A stretch of DNA of 60,498 bases from an uncultured Tateyamaria sp. (GCF_947503465.1 NZ_CANNDN010000007.1:1-60498); one strand, 5' to 3'; shown: positions 17,812 through 26,604, counted from the stretch's first letter. The notes: generated from the letters alone by a model not told the origin. Translations and numbers: made by a program.

Positions 17812-20136
17812 GTGCTGCAAAGAAGCGACAGCTTGCCGTCTCAGCGTGTGCGGTATCAGGGTCTCAAGACTGCGACGACCCTGCGCCGCGACATCCGCTA
17901 TGGGGACATGGCACATGTCCGGGTGCGCGCCGGCACGATCCTGTCACTGACCAATGTGGACGGCGGGGGCGATGTCTGGCTGACAACCCTGACCGACACC
18001 GACAGGCAGTTTGACGTGACGGCCTTGGACGGGGCGGACAAGGGTGGGGAACGCCTGCCCTCATCCGGGTTCGACGCAGGTCCGTTGCAGGCGCTGGCGC
18101 GCGCGCGCGACACCGACCTGGCATCAGGGCGCGGCCTGCGCATCTTCGGCGCGGTGGATCATCCCGGCGACATGCATGTGGCCAAGGTGACCCGGGACGC
18201 TGACCTGTTCTGCATCCTGCCGGTGACCGACGGTTATCTGGGCCGCGGTGGCGGTGGTCGCGTGGGGCTGGCGATCCAGCCGCCCGCAGGTGCCGCGGAC
18301 ACCGCCCCCCTGCCCGACCCGCTGGGCAAGGTGGTGGACGAATGGCGGATCAGCCGCGGCACCGCGCGGGCCTACACGCTCAAGAAGGGCCAGTTTGTCC
18401 AGGTGCTCGATGTCGAGGGTCAGCAATGCTCGGACTTCATGGCAATGCGTGCCGATGCACTGGACCGGGGCGTCGAACGCTATATCGACAGCGCCGTGTC
18501 CCGCACGATGGCGCGGGGCGCTTACCCGCTGCCGGGCCTGCACGATAAATTCTTTGATCAAGACATGATGCCGCTTTTGTCGGTCCGGCAGGACACGGTG
18601 GGACGGCACGACACCTTTGCGCTGGCCTGCACCGCGCGCGGCTACGAAGAACGCGGTTTTCCGGGGCATATCAATTGCTCGGACAACATCAGCGACGCGT
18701 TCGAACCCTATGGCATCGGCACGCGCCGCGCCTGGCCTGCAATCAACTTCTTCTTCAACTCGTGGATCGACTGGCAGGATCACCACATCGGCGCGGACGA
18801 GGCATGGTCGCGTCCCGGTGACTATGTGGCGATGCAGGCGCTGACCGATCTGGTCTGCGTATCCACGGCCTGCCCGGATGATATCGATCCGATCAACGGT
18901 TGGAACCCGACGGACGTGCATGTCCGTATCTACGAAGCCGACAGCCGCATCCAACATGCCGTGGCGTGGCGATCAAACCCCGAGGATGCAGCGCAGATGA
19001 CGATCCATTCCGCATTCCAGCCGCGGACTTCGAAGCTGACCAGCAATTACCAGGTGGCGCGCCATCTCTGGATGCCCACGCAGTACGACGCCACCGGGTC
19101 CATCGCGGAATATTGGGCGTGCAAGGGCGCGGCCACGCTGCAGGACATGTCGGGCCTGAAAAAATTCGACATCGTCGGCCCCGATGCCGAGGAACTGCTG
19201 CAACTCTGCCTCAGTCGCAACGTGGCAAAACTGTCGGTGCATCGCGGTCTGTATGCCCTGCTGTGCGATCAGCGCGGGTCGGTGCTGGATGACGGCACGC
19301 TCTTCCGGCTGGAAGACACGGCGTTCCGCTGGTGCTGCGGATCGGACAATTCCGCCCTGCACCTGCGCGAACAGGCCACGGCCCGAGGGTTGAATGCACG
19401 CATCATGTCGCATGGCGCCAAGATGCAGAACCTGGCGCTGCAAGGGCCCAGATCCCGGGATATCCTGCGTCAGATCGTGTTTACCCAGCCCACGCGCCCG
19501 GCGCTCGACAACCTGAAATGGTTCGGCTTCACCATTGCGCGGTTGCACGACCGCGACGGGCCGATGTTCATGCTGTGCCGCACCGGATTCACCGGCGAAC
19601 TGGGGTACGAACTCTTTTGCGACAGCGCGGATGCCATTGCGATCTGGGACGCTTTGATCGAGGTGGGAACGCCCATGGGGCTGGTGCCAATGGGCAGCGA
19701 TGCCCTTGACATGCTGCGGATCGAGGCGGGTTTGATGGTCGCCGGGGCCGAATTCGGACCGGATGCGGACGCGTTTGAATCAGGCCTTGGATTTGCCGTC
19801 GATCTGAAAAAACCCGACTTCATCGGGCGCAGCGCGCTGGAACGCAATGCCGCCGCGCCGCGCCGCACGCTGGTCGGGCTGCATATGGCCGGAAACGAGG
19901 CGCCCGCGCACGGTGACGGCATCTTTGTCGGGCGCGAACAGGTCGGCATCATTACCAGCGCCTGCCATTCGCCGGCCTTGGGTCATGCCATCGGCATGGG
20001 CCGGATCGCCATCGAAAATGCCACCCCCGGCGCTGAACTGGAAGTGGGCAAGCTTGACGGCCACATGAAGCGCCTTGGCGCCGTTCTGGTCGACCTTCCC
20101 TTCCTGGACCCCAAACGAGAGAAGGCACGCGCGTGA
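17812..20136 (+). CDS. tdm: Trimethylamine N-oxide demethylase (DUF1989-GcvT fusion)
   Basis: The 774-residue protein fuses DUF1989 to a C-terminal GcvT-type tetrahydrofolate-binding domain (from about residue 395; GAATLQDMSGLKKFDIVGPDA). An N-terminal segment (1-165) resembles a degenerate DUF1989 repeat, and the canonical DUF1989 domain spans about 175-375. Candidate metal ligands are C206/D208 (QQCSDF), H266, H286/C289 (GHINCSDN) and C354 (STACPDD). This architecture is that of Tdm, which splits TMAO into dimethylamine and formaldehyde, the latter being passed to THF. The following ABC genes match a TMAO transporter. The start is an ATG 48 nt past the operator. A related demethylase for another methylated amine cannot be excluded. 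Confidence 0.82.
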   Translation: MLQRSDSLPSQRVRYQGLKTATTLRRDIRYGDMAHVRVRAGTILSLTNVDGGGDVWLTTLTDTDRQFDVTALDGADKGGERLPSSGFDAGPLQALARARDTDLASGRGLRIFGAVDHPGDMHVAKVTRDADLFCILPVTDGYLGRGGGGRVGLAIQPPAGAADTAPLPDPLGKVVDEWRISRGTARAYTLKKGQFVQVLDVEGQQCSDFMAMRADALDRGVERYIDSAVSRTMARGAYPLPGLHDKFFDQDMMPLLSVRQDTVGRHDTFALACTARGYEERGFPGHINCSDNISDAFEPYGIGTRRAWPAINFFFNSWIDWQDHHIGADEAWSRPGDYVAMQALTDLVCVSTACPDDIDPINGWNPTDVHVRIYEADSRIQHAVAWRSNPEDAAQMTIHSAFQPRTSKLTSNYQVARHLWMPTQYDATGSIAEYWACKGAATLQDMSGLKKFDIVGPDAEELLQLCLSRNVAKLSVHRGLYALLCDQRGSVLDDGTLFRLEDTAFRWCCGSDNSALHLREQATARGLNARIMSHGAKMQNLALQGPRSRDILRQIVFTQPTRPALDNLKWFGFTIARLHDRDGPMFMLCRTGFTGELGYELFCDSADAIAIWDALIEVGTPMGLVPMGSDALDMLRIEAGLMVAGAEFGPDADAFESGLGFAVDLKKPDFIGRSALERNAAAPRRTLVGLHMAGNEAPAHGDGIFVGREQVGIITSACHSPALGHAIGMGRIAIENATPGAELEVGKLDGHMKRLGAVLVDLPFLDPKREKARA

Positions 20137-21191
20137 CCGAAAACACCAAAGAAGGGGTGGTCGTCACCCGCAACGTCTGGAAAATCTTTGGCAGCCGCGC
20201 CGACGAAGCGATGGCGGCCGTGCGCCGGGACAACCTGACCAAGGCCGAAGTACTGGAGGAATTCGGCGCCGTGGTCGGGGTCAAGGATGTGTCGATCTCC
20301 GTCGGTGAGGGTGAGATTTTCTGCATCATGGGCCTGTCGGGGTCGGGCAAGTCCACGCTGGTGCGCCACATCAACCGGCTGATCGAACCCACTGGGGGCG
20401 AAATCCTGATCAACGGCGTCGACGTGAACGGGCTGAACGCCGAAGACCTGCGGATGCTGCGGGCGGACAAGATCGGGATGGTGTTCCAGAACATGGCCCT
20501 GTTGCCGCATCGCACGGTGCGGGACAACGTTGCCCTGTCGCTGGAACTGCGCAACATCGATGCCTACACCCGCGCGCAGGTGGCGGACCGGGTGATCGAA
20601 CTGGTCAGCCTGCAGGGCTATGGCGACAGAAAGCCCAGCGAATTGTCCGGCGGCATGCAGCAGCGCGTGGGCCTCGCGCGGGCAATGGCTGCGGATCCTG
20701 ACATTCTTCTGATGGACGAACCGTTCTCGGCCCTCGATCCGCTGATCCGGCGCGGCCTGCAGGACGAATTCCTTGAACTGTCCAAGACGATGAAAAAGAC
20801 CACGCTGTTCATCACCCACGATCTGGACGAAGCGATCCGCATGGGCAGCCGCATTGCCATCATGAAGGATGGCGAAATCGTGCAGACCGGCACACCCGAG
20901 GACATCGTCACCAACCCGGCGGACGCCTATGTGGCCGACTTCGTGGCCGGGATATCCAAGCTGAAGCTGCTTTATGCCCACACGGTGATGGAGCCGATAG
21001 AGGCATACGAGGCGCGCAAAGGCCCCATCCCGCAGGCCGACGCGCCCGTGGCGCAACCCGATGACGACCTCGACAAGCTGATCGCACTCAGTATCGACCA
21101 GGACCATCCCGTCCTGATCAAGGATGACGGCAATGTCGTGGGTGTCGTGTCCAAGGATGCAATCCTGCATGGCGTACAGGGGGAAGCATAA
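20133..21191 (+). CDS. tmoW: TMAO/quaternary-amine ABC transporter ATP-binding protein
   Basis: The 352-residue ATPase is of the ProV/OpuAA class. Walker A is GLSGSGKST (67-75), the signature is LSGGMQQR and Walker B is ILLMDEPFSALD. The C-terminus (DDLDKLIALSIDQDHPVLI...) looks like a shortened CBS-like regulatory tail. It starts with GTG at 20133, overlapping the tdm stop by 4 nt. With the permease and binding protein it forms a TMAO or glycine-betaine-type importer; linkage to tdm favours TMAO. The symbol follows the tmoXVW naming of Ruegeria. Confidence 0.85.
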   Translation: MTENTKEGVVVTRNVWKIFGSRADEAMAAVRRDNLTKAEVLEEFGAVVGVKDVSISVGEGEIFCIMGLSGSGKSTLVRHINRLIEPTGGEILINGVDVNGLNAEDLRMLRADKIGMVFQNMALLPHRTVRDNVALSLELRNIDAYTRAQVADRVIELVSLQGYGDRKPSELSGGMQQRVGLARAMAADPDILLMDEPFSALDPLIRRGLQDEFLELSKTMKKTTLFITHDLDEAIRMGSRIAIMKDGEIVQTGTPEDIVTNPADAYVADFVAGISKLKLLYAHTVMEPIEAYEARKGPIPQADAPVAQPDDDLDKLIALSIDQDHPVLIKDDGNVVGVVSKDAILHGVQGEA

Positions 21192-21192
21192 G

Positions 21193-22782
21193 ATGACCGA
21201 TACCACACCCGACCAGATGGGCAGCGCGCCGACCGCGGCCGCAACAGATGAAACCAAACCCTTTGCCGATTTCGCCGACAAGTCCGGTGGCTATTTTGCG
21301 CACACCTTTCTGGCGATCCAGAAGGCAAACCTGCCAGGCACGCACATCAACTGGATGGCCGCCATTGCCGGGTTCCCATGGGCCGCGATCCGGGCCAACA
21401 AACTGCTGTTCTGGATCGGCTTCCTGATCGATCTGGTGGCGGCCGTATACCTCATGCAGGTATGGAAATTCTCGCGCGCGGCCGATCAGGCCGTCGTGGA
21501 TGGCAAGGACTTTCTGGTGACACGGTATGAAGACTGGACCGTGTCCAGCCTCTGGGCGGCGCTGATCATCTTTGTCCTCGGGCGCATCCTTTATGGGTGG
21601 CTCGCGGATCGCATCTATTTCCGGCAATACAACACATGGCGGGTGGATCACTCCAAACCGTCCGGCCGGGACCTCAGGCGGCTGGTCTGGGCCACCGTCA
21701 TCGTGGCGATGATCGCGCCGCTGATGCTGTACCGCGCCGCGCAATTCCCGCCCGAAGAACGGACCTGCATCAAACAGGCCCGGGCCATCGCGGATGGCGA
21801 AGAGGTCGGGTTCAAGGACCGCTTCGACTGTCTGATCATCGGGGAATTCCCGACCGTGGTCTGGCTCGACCGCCGGGACGAGGTGACATATCCACGCGAC
21901 GATGACGGCAACCGCTTTGTCCGGCGCGAGGCACCGCGCGAAGGGCTGCCACCGGTCAACCTGAACAAGTACACCGCCCAGCTGATCGACGACGGGATCG
22001 GGTACCTCACGGCCTTCTACGGCTTTTTCTTCGACGGGATCACGGCGTTCCTGCGGTCCATGCTGTCCGCCATCACGGCGGTGTTCGTGGGCACACCCTG
22101 GATCATCGCCATGGGGGCAATCCTTGCGATCAGCTACGCGATGGCAGGCACCCGCATAACCATATTCGTGGCGGCCTCACTGGCCTATCTCGCACTTTTC
22201 GGCTTCTGGCAAACGGCGATGGACACCATGAGCCTCGTTGTCGCGGCGTCCATCATTTGCGTGGTCTTCGGGCTGCCGCTGGGCATCTGGGTCGGCAAAT
22301 CCAAACGCGGTCAGGCGATCATCACGCCGATCCTCGACATCATGCAGACGATCCCCTCCTTCGTGTACCTGCTGCCTGCGGTGGCCTTCTTCTCGATCGG
22401 CAAGCCACCGGGCATCCTGGCCACTGTCATCTTTGCAATGCCACCCATGGTGCGGCTGACGGCGCTGGGGATCCGGCACGTGCCGGAAAACACCAAGGAG
22501 GCGGCCCTCGCCTTTGGCGCCAATCCACGGCAGCTGCTGACCAAGGTCGAACTGCCCCAGGCGCTGCCCTCGATCATGGCCGGGGTCAACCAGGTGGTGA
22601 TGATGGCGCTGTCGATGGTCGTGGTTGCGGCGCTAATCGGCGCCGGTGGCATGGGCTTTATCGTGACCGAGGCGCTGGCCAACACGCGCACGGGCGCTGG
22701 CATTCTGGCAGGCATCGGCATCGCGCTTCTGGCGATGATGATCGATCGGGTCGTCCAGAAAACCAACACAATGAAACACTGA
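21193..22782 (+). CDS. tmoV: TMAO/quaternary-amine ABC transporter permease with long N-terminal extension
   Basis: The C-terminal half (about residues 290-520) is a ProW-type permease domain; the EAA loop reads ENTKEAALAFGANPRQLLTKVELPQALP. The first 280 residues are extra. They carry a segment like DUF2628 (NWMAAIAGFPWAAIR followed by hydrophobic helices), two further membrane segments and a soluble loop. Ordinary ProW/OpuAB permeases have about 280-350 residues, whereas this one has 529. Long permeases of this kind occur in TMAO transport loci. The ATG at 21193 lies two bases past the tmoW stop. Confidence 0.83.
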   Translation: MTDTTPDQMGSAPTAAATDETKPFADFADKSGGYFAHTFLAIQKANLPGTHINWMAAIAGFPWAAIRANKLLFWIGFLIDLVAAVYLMQVWKFSRAADQAVVDGKDFLVTRYEDWTVSSLWAALIIFVLGRILYGWLADRIYFRQYNTWRVDHSKPSGRDLRRLVWATVIVAMIAPLMLYRAAQFPPEERTCIKQARAIADGEEVGFKDRFDCLIIGEFPTVVWLDRRDEVTYPRDDDGNRFVRREAPREGLPPVNLNKYTAQLIDDGIGYLTAFYGFFFDGITAFLRSMLSAITAVFVGTPWIIAMGAILAISYAMAGTRITIFVAASLAYLALFGFWQTAMDTMSLVVAASIICVVFGLPLGIWVGKSKRGQAIITPILDIMQTIPSFVYLLPAVAFFSIGKPPGILATVIFAMPPMVRLTALGIRHVPENTKEAALAFGANPRQLLTKVELPQALPSIMAGVNQVVMMALSMVVVAALIGAGGMGFIVTEALANTRTGAGILAGIGIALLAMMIDRVVQKTNTMKH

Positions 22783-22813
22783 TCCAAAAATGAGTTCAAA
22801 AAGGGAGACACAA

Positions 22814-23764
22814 ATGAAACTCATGACAACCCTCACGGCGGCCGGGGCGCTTTCCATCGCCGCAATGGGCGCATCGGCACAGGAAAAGGTGGCGATCTCG
22901 GACCTGAACTGGACCGGCGCAAAGGCCATCGCACATGTGATCAAAACCGTGATCGAAGGGCCGCTGGGCTCCGAAGCGGAAATCATCGAAGGTCTGTCGG
23001 ACCAGGCGATCATCGCCACCGGCATGGACAAGGGCGACGGCTCCGCCGACGTCTGGACCGACATGTGGATGCCGAACCAGCAGGGCCCGTGGGACCGCTT
23101 TATCGAGGACGCGGGCACCGTGGCCCACAACCAGCCCTATGCCGGCACGCAGCAGATGTATGTGCCCAGCTACATGGCCGACAAGATCAAGTCCTTCGAG
23201 GATCTGAAGGATCCGGCGATTGCCGCCATGTTCGACAAGGACGGCAACGGCAAGGGTGAATACTGGGCCGGGGACGCGTCGTGGAAATCCACGAAGATCT
23301 GGCAGGTCAAGATGAAATCCTATGGCCTGACCGAGCTGTGGGAGCCAGAGATCATCTCGGACGCCACGTTCAAGGCCCAGCTGAAATCGTCCTACGGCAA
23401 CCAGAAACCGATCCTGTTTTACTACTGGACACCGGAATGGATCCACGCCGCCTATGACATCTCGCCCCTGGCCGAGCCCGAGCACACCGAAGGTTGCATG
23501 AACCTGCAACTGGATGGCGAAGACTGGCTGGAAGTCTCTGAGGCTGGCTGCAAGACCCCGGACGCGTCGATCTTCGTCAGCTACTCCAAGTCGCTGGAAG
23601 AGCGGAATCCGCCTGCGGCCAAGTTCCTGAGCCAGATCCAACTGGACCCCGCTGTCGTGAACGGCTGGATCCTGGCCATCGGCCGGGACGAGATGGACCC
23701 CCAGGACGTGGCCGAACAGTGGGTGGCCGAGAACATGGATATCGTGAACGGCTGGATCAACTAA
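22814..23764 (+). CDS. tmoX: TMAO/quaternary-amine ABC transporter substrate-binding protein
   Basis: The 316-residue protein has a signal peptide (1-22, ...GASAQEK) and an OpuAC/ProX-type binding domain. Several tryptophans suited to an aromatic cage around a trimethylammonium-type group are visible: W33 (LNWTGAK), W81/W85 (DVWTDMWMP) and W205/W209 (YYWTPEW). An AAGGGAG ribosome site supports the ATG at 22814. It is the last gene of the tdm-tmo operon and is followed by a strong terminator. TMAO is inferred as the ligand from its position beside tdm; betaine or choline are alternatives. Confidence 0.83.
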   Translation: MKLMTTLTAAGALSIAAMGASAQEKVAISDLNWTGAKAIAHVIKTVIEGPLGSEAEIIEGLSDQAIIATGMDKGDGSADVWTDMWMPNQQGPWDRFIEDAGTVAHNQPYAGTQQMYVPSYMADKIKSFEDLKDPAIAAMFDKDGNGKGEYWAGDASWKSTKIWQVKMKSYGLTELWEPEIISDATFKAQLKSSYGNQKPILFYYWTPEWIHAAYDISPLAEPEHTEGCMNLQLDGEDWLEVSEAGCKTPDASIFVSYSKSLEERNPPAAKFLSQIQLDPAVVNGWILAIGRDEMDPQDVAEQWVAENMDIVNGWIN

Positions 23765-23785
23765 GCCGCTTTATTGTCAACGAAG

Positions 23786-23819
23786 GCCGGCGCGAGGGGT
23801 ACCCCGCGCCGGCTTTTTT
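23786..23819 (+). terminator. Rho-independent terminator of the tdm-tmo operon
   Basis: GCCGGCGCG pairs with CGCGCCGGC, extended by GGGGT/ACCCC with one bulged A, and is followed by six T residues. It lies about 20 nt after the tmoX stop. Confidence 0.92.
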
Positions 23820-23991
23820 GGGTTCTGAAGGTCAGTCTTGAAAATGCGGGCGTGCGCAGGACACGCAATTTGCAGAATATGCGCTGTCGTGTCGACAGCA
23901 GGCTTTCAAACGAAGTGCGGCGAATTAGGGTTTTGAGCCCATTTCTACCAATGCTGCAAGGTCAACAAATGGCCGCTTTCTGGTAGTAACT

Positions 23992-24519
23992 TCATGCGAA
24001 ATTACGGTCTCGCATCGCCAACTCGCGATAAAGCGCCGGTGGTGACACGCCGATCTGTTCCGCGACCCTGATCCACTCGCCCTTCTCCGGCTCTCCGTGA
24101 AGGTCCAGCCATGCGTCTAGCCTGTCGGAGACGCGGCGCAGGCGCAGTATCTCGATGCGCGCGCGCTGTGCCTGGACCTCTCGGGCATGGGTTTCGACAA
24201 GGCTCAGAGCCGCGCTCGGTTCATTCCGCAACGCAATCAGAAAATCTTTGCGTGATGCGACTGCCACTTCGGCTGGCGTCCGTGCAACGGCGTAACAGTG
24301 ATAGGTCTCTGCGAACAGGGACGCCTCGGCCAAGGCATCGCCTGCCTTGGCGATATGTAAGGTCAGTGAGGTTCCGTCTTTCATCGGGCGTTCCAGCGCG
24401 ACCGCGCCTTTGCGCACCAGATACATGCGGCTGACCCGATCCTCCCGCCGGAACAGGGTCTCTCCTTGCTCAAGGGCACGCTGAGGCGCGTTGTCAAATA
24501 TGCATTGCCAGCCTGACAT
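23992..24519 (-). CDS. Crp/Fnr-family regulator, short
   Basis: From the ATG at 24519 the product is 175 residues. A cyclic-nucleotide-binding-type beta domain (GETLFRREDRVSRMYLVRKGAVALER) is followed by a dimerisation helix and a reduced C-terminal helix-turn-helix (VAEQIGVSPPALYRELAMRD). It is shorter than typical Crp/Fnr proteins (about 230 residues) and lacks the N-terminal cysteine cluster of oxygen-sensing Fnr. The frame is open far upstream, but that part is low-complexity and overlaps the divergent gene. It faces the copper island and may regulate it. Confidence 0.72.
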   Translation of the reverse strand: MSGWQCIFDNAPQRALEQGETLFRREDRVSRMYLVRKGAVALERPMKDGTSLTLHIAKAGDALAEASLFAETYHCYAVARTPAEVAVASRKDFLIALRNEPSAALSLVETHAREVQAQRARIEILRLRRVSDRLDAWLDLHGEPEKGEWIRVAEQIGVSPPALYRELAMRDRNFA

Positions 24520-24531
24520 GATAGAAATCAT
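24518..24531. promoter_or_regulatory. FNR-box-like dyad at the start of the Crp/Fnr gene
   Basis: ATGAT-AGAA-ATCAT has the five-four-five spacing of FNR/FixK boxes (TTGAT-N4-ATCAA). It lies in the spacer to the divergent gene at 24588 but overlaps the chosen start codon. It could serve autoregulation or the divergent promoter. Confidence 0.35.
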
Positions 24532-24587
24532 ACGCGCTTTCAGGCGCATCCGGTAGGGTTTGATGGAGACCCCAGCGAGGAATGAGA

Positions 24588-25175
24588 ATGCGATTAAAGG
24601 TGATCTTGTCCGCAACGGCCATTTTGGGCGGCGCAGCCATTGCATTGGCGCAGACAGTACACTCGGATCATGGTGAGGCGATGGATCACGCGGCACATGG
24701 CCAGGAAGGCAACGTTGGCAGCTTGACGCTGACCGAACCCGGTCAAGGCGCGTTCGCGGCGCTGTCCGAAGTTGTGCGTGTGCTGGAAGCCGATCCTGAA
24801 ACCGATTGGTCTCGGGTCGATCTCGCGGGGCTGCGGGCGCATCTGGTCGATATGGACCGGCTCGTGTCGGATGCTGTCGCGACGGAAACGGACCTGCCGA
24901 ACGGGTTGTCGATGATCGCGACCGGCGATGCGGAAACGATTGTGACGCTCCGGCGCATGGTTCCGGCCCATGCAGCACAGCTCGCACGGGATGATCGCTG
25001 GACAGTGGGCGCGGCGGAAGTTGAAAACGGTGTCGAGCTGCGCGTCACCAGTGATGATCCCGCCGTTGTTGCCCGGATCAAGGGGCTGGGCTTCTTCGGC
25101 CTGATGGCGAGCCAAGACCATCATCGCGAACATCATCTGATGATGGCACTCGGGGAAGATGCGCACGCGCATTGA
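24588..25175 (+). CDS. Periplasmic His-rich protein of the copper island, function unknown
   Basis: The 195-residue product has a signal peptide (...AAIALAQT) and His-rich ends (HSDHGEAMDHAAHG near the N-terminus; HHREHHLMMALGEDAHAH at the C-terminus), which suggests metal binding in the periplasm. The middle is acidic and helical. A GAGG ribosome site with 7-nt spacing favours the ATG at 24588 over the one at 24582. I do not recognise a named family. It is divergent from the Crp/Fnr gene and heads the copper genes. Confidence 0.7.
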   Translation: MRLKVILSATAILGGAAIALAQTVHSDHGEAMDHAAHGQEGNVGSLTLTEPGQGAFAALSEVVRVLEADPETDWSRVDLAGLRAHLVDMDRLVSDAVATETDLPNGLSMIATGDAETIVTLRRMVPAHAAQLARDDRWTVGAAEVENGVELRVTSDDPAVVARIKGLGFFGLMASQDHHREHHLMMALGEDAHAH

Positions 25176-25220
25176 CACCCGCAATAGGATGAATCGCAGG
25201 TGTGACTTGCATAGGCCCGC

Positions 25221-25237
25221 ATACCCCATATAGGTAT
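25221..25237. promoter_or_regulatory. CsoR-type operator upstream of the 25243 gene
   Basis: ATACCC-CATAT-AGGTAT matches the inverted repeat ATACCC-N5-GGGTAT seen beside csoR in 11 of 12 arm positions. It lies just before the ATG at 25243, so a bound repressor would cover the ribosome site or promoter of the DUF411-copCD-oxidase operon. Confidence 0.75.
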
Positions 25238-25242
25238 GTGTT

Positions 25243-25557
25243 ATGAGTTTGATCCGGCTTTCACTTGTTGTCATGGTCGCGCTGTCTGCTTCGGTCTCCG
25301 GAGCGATGGACGCGGGCCATGCAGCTGTCGTGGAGCATAGCCACGCGGCGACGGATGAAGCGGCCGAAGATCAGCCGGTCTGCTGTTCGGAAAGCTCTGA
25401 GCGCTCCCAGACCTGCCATGCGCTTCCCGCGCTGCTTCCCGGTGCAGGCCACCCTGACGACGCCCCCGCGACCTGCGAGGATGTCTGTATCGCCGCAAGC
25501 CTGCTGCTGACGGGCATCGAGCCGTTCGGTCCTCTCGACCCGCCCCGCGCGGCGTGA
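25243..25557 (+). CDS. Small Cys-rich exported protein, function unknown
   Basis: The 104-residue product has a signal peptide (MSLIRLSLVVMVALSASVSG), then HAAVVEHSH and six cysteines (VCCSE, TCHA, ATCEDVC). It starts 5 bases after a CsoR-type operator and ahead of the copper genes, which suggests a role in periplasmic copper binding or delivery. I do not recognise the family. Confidence 0.6.
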   Translation: MSLIRLSLVVMVALSASVSGAMDAGHAAVVEHSHAATDEAAEDQPVCCSESSERSQTCHALPALLPGAGHPDDAPATCEDVCIAASLLLTGIEPFGPLDPPRAA

Positions 25558-25648
25558 TGCCTGCCGCGTCCCCCGTGTCGCGGTCTCTCCGTTGCAATCA
25601 CACCAGAACGGGCTCTGCCCGTCCTTATTCCTGTCGAGAGGAAAAGAC

Positions 25649-26143
25649 ATGAAATTTATCAAGACATTATTCGCCTTCACCCCCGCCGTAGCACTTTCGC
25701 TTGGTCTCGCCTCATTCGGCGCAGTAGGGATGGCCCATGCCGACAACCATTTCGGCATGAGCGATCATGGCACGATGCACGTGACCAAAAGCCCGACCTG
25801 CGGCTGCTGCGGTGCCTGGGTCGCGCTGGCCCGCGAGGAAGGCTACGATATCGATGTCACGGACACCCGCGATGTGACGACCGTGAAGTTGGACAACGAT
25901 GTGCCCGACACGATGTGGTCGTGCCATACCGCGATGATCGACGGCTATGTGGTCGAAGGTCATGTGCCGTTCGCGGCACTTGCGAAACTGCTGGAAGAAC
26001 GGCCCGAGATTGACGGGATCGCGGTCCCCGGAATGCCCGGCGGCTCCCCTGGCATGGGGGATGATCCGACCGCGCGGTATGACGTGCTGGCCTTCGGCGG
26101 CGAGGCCGGTGAGGGCGAGATCTTCTATCAGGCCGGCCTGTGA
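25649..26143 (+). CDS. DUF411 metal-binding protein
   Basis: The 164-residue protein has a signal peptide (...GMAHADNH) and the DUF411 motif MHVTKSPTCGCCGAWVALA, whose CGCC cysteines are a probable copper site. It is followed by SCHTAMIDGYVVEGHVP, which is also diagnostic. DUF411 proteins sit in copper and silver resistance clusters and are thought to bind or pass on metal in the periplasm. A GAGAGGAAA ribosome site precedes the ATG at 25649. The next gene starts within its stop codon (GTGA). Confidence 0.87.
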   Translation: MKFIKTLFAFTPAVALSLGLASFGAVGMAHADNHFGMSDHGTMHVTKSPTCGCCGAWVALAREEGYDIDVTDTRDVTTVKLDNDVPDTMWSCHTAMIDGYVVEGHVPFAALAKLLEERPEIDGIAVPGMPGGSPGMGDDPTARYDVLAFGGEAGEGEIFYQAGL

Positions 26144-26604
26144 ACCGGACCGTGGCGCTCGGTTTGGGGGCAGCGGTTCTTGCGGGAGCCGCTGCCCTCG
26201 CCTTCGGGTGGGGCACCTCGGCACCGGCCCGAACCGTGCTGACGCCTTCGGACCCAGGCGTGGTTGCCATCGGGCAGGAGGTTTACACCGAGAACTGCGC
26301 CTCCTGCCATGGTGCGAACCTCGAAGGTCAGCCCAACTGGCGCATCCCCGGTGCTGACGGGCGGCTCCCTGCGCCGCCGCATGATGAAACCGGGCATACG
26401 TGGCACCATGACGGCGACACGCTGTTCCGGCTTACGAAATACGGAACCGGCGCTCTGATCGGTGATCCCGACTATCAATCCAATATGCCCATCTATGAAG
26501 GAGTTCTGACGGACGACGAGATCATCGCTGTCCTCAGCTATATCAAATCGACCTGGCCGCAGGAAATCCGCGAACGCCACGACGAAATGGAGAACAGACA
26601 ATGA
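26140..26604 (+). CDS. Class I cytochrome c, membrane-anchored or periplasmic
   Basis: The 154-residue monohaem cytochrome has an N-terminal hydrophobic segment (about residues 4-24), the haem motif CASCH (about residue 52) and a likely axial methionine in NMPIYEGVLTDDEI. It starts with GTG at 26140 and overlaps both neighbours by 4 nt. In a copC-copD-multicopper-oxidase operon it could carry electrons to or from the oxidase; that link is inferred. Confidence 0.88.
   Translation: MNRTVALGLGAAVLAGAAALAFGWGTSAPARTVLTPSDPGVVAIGQEVYTENCASCHGANLEGQPNWRIPGADGRLPAPPHDETGHTWHHDGDTLFRLTKYGTGALIGDPDYQSNMPIYEGVLTDDEIIAVLSYIKSTWPQEIRERHDEMENRQ

Noticed and set aside
17812..20136. Reading the DUF1989-GcvT protein as a plain aminomethyltransferase or a urea carboxylase-associated protein
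   Set aside because: The full two-domain architecture together with a quaternary-amine ABC transporter fits TMAO demethylase much better than either single-domain reading.
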